Part shown: positions 61,783 through 64,000 of the stretch, piece after piece
How the letters are laid out: the number at the start of each line of letters is the position of its first letter
How positions within the stretch are numbered: position 1 is the stretch's first letter
Assembly (NCBI GenBank): GCA_946411635.1
Contig: CAMKES010000005.1
Coordinates: 38,700 to 102,699, forward strand
Length of the DNA stretch: 64,000 nucleotides
Direction: 5' to 3'
Source: an uncultured Clostridia bacterium
GTDB lineage: Bacteria > Bacillota > Clostridia > Christensenellales > CAG-138
The notes under the pieces: generated by a model
Told to the model about the DNA's origin: nothing
What the model saw: the letters and a program-made list of their open reading frames with translations, nothing else
The model's database searches: none
Made by a program: the position numbers and the translations under genes

Positions 61783-62496
61783 ATGTACCGTTACGAACTG
61801 CATCTGCACACCGATGAGTCGAGCAAGTGCGGGCACGTGCCCGCCGCCGATCAGATCAAAACGTATCATGCGCTCGGCTATCAGGGCGTCTGCGTGACCG
61901 ATCATCTGCACAACACGCAGATTGCGCATTACAACGTGCCCGACGACTGGGACGCGATCGTCGACCGGTATCTTGTCGGCTACCGCGCGGCAAAGGCGGC
62001 GGGGGACGCGCTCGGCATGGACGTGATCTTCGGCGTTGAGCTGCGCTTTCCCGAGAACGACAGCGACTATCTGATCTACGGGATCGACGAAGCGTGGCTC
62101 CGCAAAAATCCGTGGATCACGAAACTGGACCATAAGACGTTTTTTGACAGGTATAAAGATGAGGTGCTGATCATCCACGCGCATCCGTACCGCAACGGCT
62201 GCAACGAGGTCTTTTACGACTGCGTGCACGGAATCGAGGTCGTCAACTGTAATCCGCGGCATGACAACCGCAACGAGCTGGCGCTGAAACTGTGCAAAGA
62301 AAACCCGCATCTTTACCGTACGGTCGGGTCCGACGCACACCAGATCGGCGACGAGGGACGCGCGGCGATCCTGACCGAGAAACGCATCCGCGACTCCTAT
62401 GCACTCAAGGACGTCATTACATCGGGACAGTACAAAAACTGGTGTCCCGAATTCGATCGGATCATCAAAGAAAGCGAGGAAATACCGCATGTTTGA
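61783..62496 (+). CDS. PHP-domain phosphoesterase
   Basis: 237 residues. PHP metal ligands in order: ELHLHTDES (HxH), VTDHLHNT, FGVELRF, IIHAHPYRNG and GSDAHQIGD. It lies ten bases after the regulator gene and overlaps the kinase gene by eight bases, so the three are co-expressed. Single-domain PHP proteins hydrolyse phosphomonoesters such as histidinol phosphate or nucleotide and sugar phosphates. Which substrate applies here is unknown; the regulon suggests a sugar or inositol phosphate. Confidence 0.87.
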   Translation: MYRYELHLHTDESSKCGHVPAADQIKTYHALGYQGVCVTDHLHNTQIAHYNVPDDWDAIVDRYLVGYRAAKAAGDALGMDVIFGVELRFPENDSDYLIYGIDEAWLRKNPWITKLDHKTFFDRYKDEVLIIHAHPYRNGCNEVFYDCVHGIEVVNCNPRHDNRNELALKLCKENPHLYRTVGSDAHQIGDEGRAAILTEKRIRDSYALKDVITSGQYKNWCPEFDRIIKESEEIPHV

Positions 62497-63367
62497 CAGT
62501 ATGATCATCGGGCAGATCACGCTCGATCACAACATCGACTACGACGGCAGAGAAGAGTTTATCAACGGCGGCGCGGTCACCTTTTCCGGCTATGCCGCGG
62601 CGGCGATCGGGCATTCGGTGGCGGTCGTGCCGAAGGGCAACACCAAGGTGATCGACCCGTATAAGGTGTTCCGGGACAGCAGGGTGGAGAAGATTTTCCC
62701 CGTCGAGTCGGAAACCTATACCGAGATGCAGAATACCTATTTCACGCCGGACCGCGAACGGCGGCGCAGCTTGAATACCAAGGGAATCGACCCGTATCAG
62801 CCGTCCGATCTGCCGGAAGCGCAGGCGAAGATCTACCATCTCGGCGGTCTCGTTGCGGGCGATTTTCCCCTTGCGTTTGTGGAAGCGTGCGCCGCGCGCG
62901 GCGACGTCGGACTGGACGTGCAGGGTATGATGCGCTTCCGCAATGAGGACGGAACGCTGGAGCTTCGCGATTGGCCGGAGAAAAAACAGTGCCTGCCGCT
63001 GATCCGGTATCTCAAGACCGATGCGGCGGAGGCGGAAATGCTGACCGGTACCGACGACCGCGAAAAGGCGGCGTTCCTGCTGTGCGAATGGGGCGCAAAA
63101 GAGGTTCTGATCACGCATAACACCGAGGCGATCGTCTGCGACGGCAGCATAATCTACCGCGCGCTGCTGCGTCCGCGCAATCTGTCCGGCAGAACCGGCA
63201 GGGGCGACACGACCTTTGCCGGGTATCTTTGCGAGCGTCTCGACCACGACATCCCGACCGCGCTCGAATTTGCCGCGGCGCTGGTCTCGCTCAAGATGGA
63301 AACGCCCGGACCGTTCAAGGGCACACGTCAGGACGTATACCGGTATATCGACCGTTTCTACCGCTGA
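62489..63367 (+). CDS. PfkB-family carbohydrate kinase
   Basis: 292 residues from MFDSMIIGQITLDHNIDYDG; GAGGA stands nine bases before the ATG, which overlaps the PHP gene's end. The substrate glycines are in EEFINGGAVTFSGYAAAAIG, and the C-terminal anion-hole/catalytic motif is SGRTGRGDTTFAGYL, with Asp in GRGD (usual form GAGD). IolC, the 2-deoxy-5-keto-gluconate kinase missing from the main operon, is also a PfkB protein, so this gene is a candidate for that step; the sequence does not prove it. Confidence 0.87.
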   Translation: MFDSMIIGQITLDHNIDYDGREEFINGGAVTFSGYAAAAIGHSVAVVPKGNTKVIDPYKVFRDSRVEKIFPVESETYTEMQNTYFTPDRERRRSLNTKGIDPYQPSDLPEAQAKIYHLGGLVAGDFPLAFVEACAARGDVGLDVQGMMRFRNEDGTLELRDWPEKKQCLPLIRYLKTDAAEAEMLTGTDDREKAAFLLCEWGAKEVLITHNTEAIVCDGSIIYRALLRPRNLSGRTGRGDTTFAGYLCERLDHDIPTALEFAAALVSLKMETPGPFKGTRQDVYRYIDRFYR

Positions 63368-63402
63368 CCCTTTTCGCGCGGGGGGAGAGAAGGATCAGAT
63401 AT

Positions 63403-63428
63403 GAAAAAAGGGCGTCACGCCCTTTTTT
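63403..63428 (+). terminator. Terminator of the regulator-PHP-kinase operon
   Basis: Stem AAAAAAGGGCG / CGCCCTTTTTT with a TCA loop and T6 tail, 36 bases after the kinase stop. Confidence 0.9.
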
Positions 63429-63448
63429 CTGTTTACGGAATCACCCGT

Positions 63449-63730
63449 TTATTTTTCGCTGATTCGAATGATGATCGGGGCGCCGTCTGTATGCAGCGTT
63501 CTGTTTTTAACGGCGACCGGACGATCGGTCAGCAGATTCGGATAGCATCCGTCACCAAGCGGAACGGCGGCGTCGGCACGGCGGAAACGCCGCTTCCGTC
63601 CCACAAAATCCATTCGATCGGAAACGCTCCCGGTTCGGGAGCGTTTCTGTCGTTCAAGGAATCCGGCGGACCGCACGTGGAATCTGCGATCGGAAGGCGG
63701 GCTTTGCATAATCAGAAACTTTCCGCACAA
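63449..63730 (-). pseudogene. Possible decayed coding remnant (minus strand)
   Basis: A 93-codon minus-strand frame whose end looks coding: GDGCYPNLLTDRPVAVKNRT followed by LHTDGAPIIIRISEK and a stop. The upstream half does not look like protein, contains a perfect 12-base hairpin and has no ribosome site, so only the C-terminal tail of a former gene may remain. No family is identified. Low confidence. Confidence 0.25.
63621..63647. terminator. Isolated 12-base perfect hairpin
   Basis: GAAACGCTCCCG (63621-63632) / CGGGAGCGTTTC (63636-63647) with a GTT loop. Tails are only weakly U-rich, so it may be a degenerate terminator or a palindromic repeat unit. Confidence 0.45.
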
Positions 63731-63733
63731 TGA

Positions 63734-64000
63734 ATATCAGATGACAGGTGAAGTTTGATTATAATCTAGCCTTGTGATTTGGCAAATGTAGAATACTATT
63801 CAAAAAATGAACGTATAATAAAGCAATTATCAGTGTTATCTATCTTGCCCTGGCAGGCGTAATCCGCGAAGCAGGCTTTCATGTTTTTTTACTTTTGGGA
63901 TCTATTTGGGAGAAAAGCCGATTGGGTTCGTGATGATCGGATATGGTCGTGTGATCTGGCGCCTTCCTGTACTGCAAGAGCCACATGAAGCGAATATCCG
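63734..64000. other. AT-rich gene-free end of window
   Basis: Base composition drops sharply at about 63730 compared with the rest of the window. TATAAT-like strings occur, but no open frame of useful length or clear promoter pair was found. It may be the edge of an acquired element continuing beyond the window. Confidence 0.5.

Overview
The window is a high-GC bacterial chromosome segment, apparently from an anaerobic fermenter of the class Clostridia. The evidence is a butanoate module (crt-hbd-bcd-etfBA), lysine 5,6-aminomutase, a membrane pyrophosphatase, strong AGGAGG-type ribosome sites and TTGACA-17-TATAAT promoters. No rRNA, tRNA or CRISPR array was seen.

Region 1 (1-7.9 kb) is amino-acid and butyrate fermentation. 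The end of kamD, kamE and a two-subunit CoA-transferase run rightwards. A convergent crt-hbd-bcd-etfB-etfA operon runs leftwards from a perfect-looking promoter at 7812-7840. Region 2 (7.9-16.5 kb) holds a DMT exporter, a palindromic intergenic repeat, a visibly lower-GC pair (GNAT acetyltransferase and class-C serine hydrolase), an esterase, TldD/TldE, 5-formyl-THF cyclo-ligase and a nitrilase-family amidase. Region 3 (16.6-21.6 kb) looks like a small acyl-metabolism group: a phosphopantetheinyl transferase fused to an unknown domain, an E2-like acyltransferase lacking its catalytic His, an acyl-CoA synthetase and an SDR. Region 4 (21.6-28.5 kb) holds a large secreted papain-type protease, a phosphohexomutase, a broken small ORF carrying repeats, and an MFS transporter.

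Region 5 (28.6-63.4 kb) is the most interesting part and seems to be one regulon. A LacI-type regulator (60759-61772) sits between two divergent promoters, and near-identical 14-bp palindromes (CGCAAACGTTTGCG or 1-2 mismatches) lie at five places: before mgtC, before a HAD-ABC-transporter operon, before the membrane pyrophosphatase hppA, before a 15-gene catabolic operon, and before lacI itself. The 16-kb catabolic operon (60451 down to 44472) encodes four HAD proteins, a phosphoglycerate mutase-like protein, IolG, archaeal-type (type II) GAPDH, archaeal-type PGK, split transketolase, a LarA-family epimerase, malic enzyme, IolE, IolB and IolD. A PHP phosphoesterase and a PfkB sugar kinase follow lacI. 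The likely logic is inositol (or inositol-phosphate) oxidation to a triose phosphate, which is then carried down by a dedicated lower-glycolysis set.

The strongest single discovery is that the phosphoglycerate mutase (55802-57367) is circularly permuted: all canonical iPGM blocks are present, in register, but the C-terminal half precedes the N-terminal half. The five HAD proteins of the regulon share an unusual DxGxT motif in place of DxDxT. The transporter, a surface purple-acid-phosphatase-like enzyme, an EEP-fold phosphatase and the pyrophosphatase suggest phosphorylated substrates, but that is inference. The last 270 bases are AT-rich and carry no recognisable gene.
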